A stretch of 6,780 nt of DNA from CAYSXS01 sp043817345 (GTDB taxonomy: Bacteria > Patescibacteriota > Patescibacteriia > UBA2196): positions 1-6,780 of the forward strand of contig JBDRGZ010000016.1 in assembly GCA_043817345.1 (NCBI GenBank), given 5' to 3'. Positions 5,380 to 6,780 of the stretch are shown in pieces (positions within the stretch are counted from its first letter, which is position 1; the number at the start of each line of letters is the position of its first letter). Both the position numbers and the translations under genes were made by a program. Below the pieces are notes generated by a model. The model was not told where the DNA came from. It did not search any database and saw only the letters and a list, made by a program, of their open reading frames with translations.

Positions 5380-5447
5380 TCATCCTGGTAACAGGAGTTT
5401 TTACCCCGCACCCTTGTGGTGCTGGGGCGATTCTCCTAGGGACTAAG

Positions 5448-5645
5448 AAAGATACTCATTTTATCTAATAGACCCACTAAACAATAACTCCCTACTACAA
5501 TTTCCATCTTTTGGTAAATTTATTACAAAAATCTTTTCAGCTTAGCTTAAGCTAAACCTCAAAAATTGTTTGTAAAAATTTCCTCAAAATCTGAAAATCT
5601 CGTAACGGGATTTATTATTCAGTGAGTCTATCATGAGTGTTTTTT
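5448..5645 (+). other. 3' domain of the tRNA-bearing RNA, closed by long-range helix
   Basis: AAAGATACTCAT (5448-5459) pairs along its whole length with 5633-5644 (ATGAGTGTTTTT), 12 bp including two G-U pairs. Directly inside, ATAGACCCACT (5468-5478) pairs with AGTGAGTCTAT (5621-5631) at 10 of 11 positions, then AATAA (5483-5487) with TTATT (5615-5619). Within these lies a long A/T-rich stem, 5513-5529 with 5569-5583 (15 bp, two single-base bulges), containing the 14-base palindrome TTAGCTTAAGCTAA (5542-5555). A separate hairpin is AAATCTCG/CGGGATTT (5595-5602/5606-5613). The final T-run (5640-5645) after ATGAGTG could terminate transcription. There is no ORF here. Confidence 0.55.
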
Positions 5646-5660
5646 GTTTGGTTGATTGTT

Positions 5661-5669
5661 TGATATAAT
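5661..5669 (+). promoter_or_regulatory. extended -10 promoter, leaderless start of the permease gene
   Basis: TGATATAAT (5661-5669) is the same nine-base extended -10 as at 1562-1570, here seven bases (TAAGTTA) before the ATG at 5677. Transcription should start at or one base before the A of ATG, and there is no Shine-Dalgarno. No convincing -35 is seen in the T/G-rich sequence upstream. It begins 16 bases after the T-run ending the structured RNA. Confidence 0.65.
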
Positions 5670-5676
5670 TAAGTTA

Positions 5677-6780
5677 ATGAATTTTTTCAAAAAAGAGCTA
5701 CCACTTTTTCAGGCTGTTTCTACAATGACTGGTGCCATAATTGGTGCTGGGATTTTAGGTATTCCATATGTTTTTGCTAAAGCTGGTTTTTGGACTGGCA
5801 CTGTTGTGTTGGTTTTTGTAGCTTTTGCTATGGTTGCTATGAAAATGATGTTTGGTGAAGTTACTTTGCGAACTTATGGTAAACATCAACTTTCTGGTTA
5901 TGTGAATAAATATTTAGGTAAATTTTGGAGAAATATTTCATCTCTAATTATGATTGTTACAGTTTCTGGTGCTTTGGTTGCATATTTTATTGGTATTGGA
6001 CAAGTTTTGAATACAATATTTGGTGGAGGTATGTTGTTGTGGAGTTTGATCTTTTATCTTATTGGTTCTCTGTTGTTATATAAAGGGATTAAGGTTATTA
6101 AAGAGGCTGAATTCATTTTAACTCTTTTTATTTTTTTAATTGTTGTCGTCATAGCTGTTTTATCTTTTGATCATATTAGTCTGAGTAATTTAGCTACTTT
6201 TGATTTTTCTAAACTATTGATCCCTTATGGCGTAGTATTATTTGCTTGTTCTGGCATGATGGCTGTTCCGGAAGTTAGGCAAATCTTGTTTCGTAGAGAA
6301 CATCTATTTAAAAAAGCTGTTTTTTTAGGTGCTTTTATCCCAGCTATAATATATTTCATATTCGCATGGATTGTTGTTGGTGTTACGGGCGGAGATACTA
6401 GTGAAGTGGCTACAATTGGTTTAACTGGTATTATGGGGCATAAGATATTGATTATTGGCAACCTTTTTGCTTTCTTTACTATTTCCACAAGTTTTTTAAC
6501 AGCAGGGTTAGGATTAAAAGAAACTTTTAATTTTGATTTTAAAGTTAAACATATTTGGGCTTGGTTGATTACGATTATTGTACCTTTGATAATATATTTC
6601 TTAGGTATGAAAGATTTTATTCAGATTATTGGAATTGTTGGTGCATTGGGTTTTGGTATTAATGGAGTGATATATATATTTACATATTGGGCAGCTCGTA
6701 AGAAATCTGAGAGATATCCTGAGTATTCTTTGTCAACAAAATTTACACTCCCAGTTTCTTTTTTGTTGATTTTAATATTT
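5677..6780 (+). CDS. aromatic amino acid/polyamine-type permease, C-terminus cut by window edge
   Basis: The frame is open from the ATG to the right edge, giving 368 residues of an integral membrane transporter. After a short cytoplasmic head (MNFFKKELPLF) comes the first helix with TGAIIGAGILGIPYVFAKAG (18-37). The G-A-G-I-L-G-(I/L)-P motif here is typical of proton-coupled amino acid permeases of the aromatic amino acid (TyrP/Mtr, HAAAP) and related AAAP families. Further hydrophobic spans lie at about 40-60, 88-112, 118-136, 147-164, 180-196, 213-235, 256-277, 294-310 and 316-337, and an eleventh begins at about 356. YGVVLFACSGMMAVPEVRQI (184-203), a half-broken helix followed by a charged loop, fits the family. 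The likely role is uptake of an aromatic or other amino acid, useful to a cell with limited biosynthesis; the substrate is not determinable. It has its own leaderless-type promoter and is not part of the glycan operon. Confidence 0.85.
   Translation, partial: MNFFKKELPLFQAVSTMTGAIIGAGILGIPYVFAKAGFWTGTVVLVFVAFAMVAMKMMFGEVTLRTYGKHQLSGYVNKYLGKFWRNISSLIMIVTVSGALVAYFIGIGQVLNTIFGGGMLLWSLIFYLIGSLLLYKGIKVIKEAEFILTLFIFLIVVVIAVLSFDHISLSNLATFDFSKLLIPYGVVLFACSGMMAVPEVRQILFRREHLFKKAVFLGAFIPAIIYFIFAWIVVGVTGGDTSEVATIGLTGIMGHKILIIGNLFAFFTISTSFLTAGLGLKETFNFDFKVKHIWAWLITIIVPLIIYFLGMKDFIQIIGIVGALGFGINGVIYIFTYWAARKKSERYPEYSLSTKFTLPVSFLLILIF

Larger units (their letters stand above)
5259..5445 (+). pseudogene. 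degenerate outer tRNA-Glu copy, split by two insertions
   Basis: TCGTCTAGTGATTAG (5266-5280) matches the D-arm of the inner tRNA (5302-5316) at 13 of 15 positions. CATCCTGGTAACAGGAGTT (5381-5399) matches the inner anticodon-loop-to-T-arm segment (5330-5348) at 16 of 19. The spacing between the two blocks is 115 instead of 28, because the inner tRNA and its 3' flank lie between them, in what would be the anticodon loop. The outer T-stem AGGAG (5393-5397) pairs with CTCCT (5433-5437), and its loop reads TT plus CGATT, a canonical TTCGATT T-loop interrupted after the second T by a 28-base hairpin (5400-5427). AGGGACT (5438-5444) is the expected 3' acceptor strand. The aligned 5' acceptor strand (5259-5265) pairs with it at only four of seven positions, and the D-stem and anticodon stem are broken, so it should not be charged as a tRNA. 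Confidence 0.6.
5260..5645 (+). ncRNA. unidentified structured RNA carrying a nested tRNA-Glu
   Basis: From just after the promoter to a T-run at 5640-5645 the sequence folds into linked helices around a complete tRNA-Glu. Outer helix: TTAGTCCC (5277-5284) with GGGACTAA (5439-5446). Within it, TCCCCCACCTTTTT (5281-5294) pairs with 5366-5379 and carries the tRNA; these two helices compete for 5281-5284. Then come the hairpins 5383-5396 (TCCTG-GTAA-CAGGA, GNRA loop) and 5404-5427 (9 bp with one bulged T). A 3' domain (5448-5644) follows. No protein reading is credible: the 62-codon frame at 5258-5446 is translated RNA. The outer parts are also homologous to tRNA-Glu halves (see 5259-5445). It may simply be a tRNA precursor with unusual flanks, or a larger functional RNA, conceivably joined to 4834-5219. 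The family is not recognised. Confidence 0.55.

Noticed and set aside
5258..5446. 62-codon ORF across the tRNA region
   Set aside because: It translates a tRNA and its flanking helices; there is no start signal or protein-like pattern, and RNA structure explains the sequence.
1..6780. CRISPR array, insertion sequence or prophage genes
   Set aside because: There are no regularly spaced direct repeats and no transposase, integrase or phage protein in any frame.

Overview
The window reads as a piece of an AT-rich bacterial genome, most likely a member of the Candidate Phyla Radiation (Patescibacteria). The bacterial ribosomal proteins L17, L13 and S9 are short compact versions, the genes mostly lack well-placed Shine-Dalgarno sites, and palindromic GGCGG-type repeats fill the gaps. 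The phylum assignment is inference from style, not from a database match. TGA appears to serve as a stop (end of the GT4 gene, in a classic ATGA overlap), which argues against the lineages that read TGA as glycine. Every gene seen is on the + strand.

Layout. (1) 1-1549: rplQ, rplM and rpsI, closed by a clear intrinsic terminator. The two internal gaps (460-598 and 957-1096) are diverged copies of one palindromic repeat unit that ends just before each start codon. (2) 1562-4770: a surface-glycan operon of a Wzx-like lipid-linked oligosaccharide flippase, a GT4 glycosyltransferase and a GT2 glycosyltransferase, tightly spaced and read from an extended -10 promoter so close to the ATG that the mRNA should be leaderless. 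(3) 4771-5676: about 900 bases with no conventional gene but much RNA structure. A sigma70-type promoter opens an RNA of about 386 nt made of successive hairpins and ending in a hairpin plus eight Ts. A second structured unit of about 386 nt follows, with a canonical tRNA-Glu(CUC) at its core. (4) 5677 to the right edge: the N-terminal 368 residues of an aromatic-amino-acid-type permease, again with a leaderless-type promoter.

The most interesting part is 5260-5645. The tRNA-Glu acceptor stem runs without a break into a perfect 14-bp helix formed by its flanks. Outside that helix lie sequences matching the 5' half (D-arm) and 3' half (anticodon loop to T-arm) of tRNA-Glu again, and this outer copy has a second hairpin inserted exactly inside its T-loop. 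It looks like a tRNA nested within a degenerate tRNA, inside a larger structured RNA that continues to a T-run just before the permease promoter. I do not recognise the family. Together with the upstream RNA it spans about 810 nt, so a large ornate RNA of the GOLLD kind, some of which are reported to contain tRNAs, is a hypothesis to test and not an identification.
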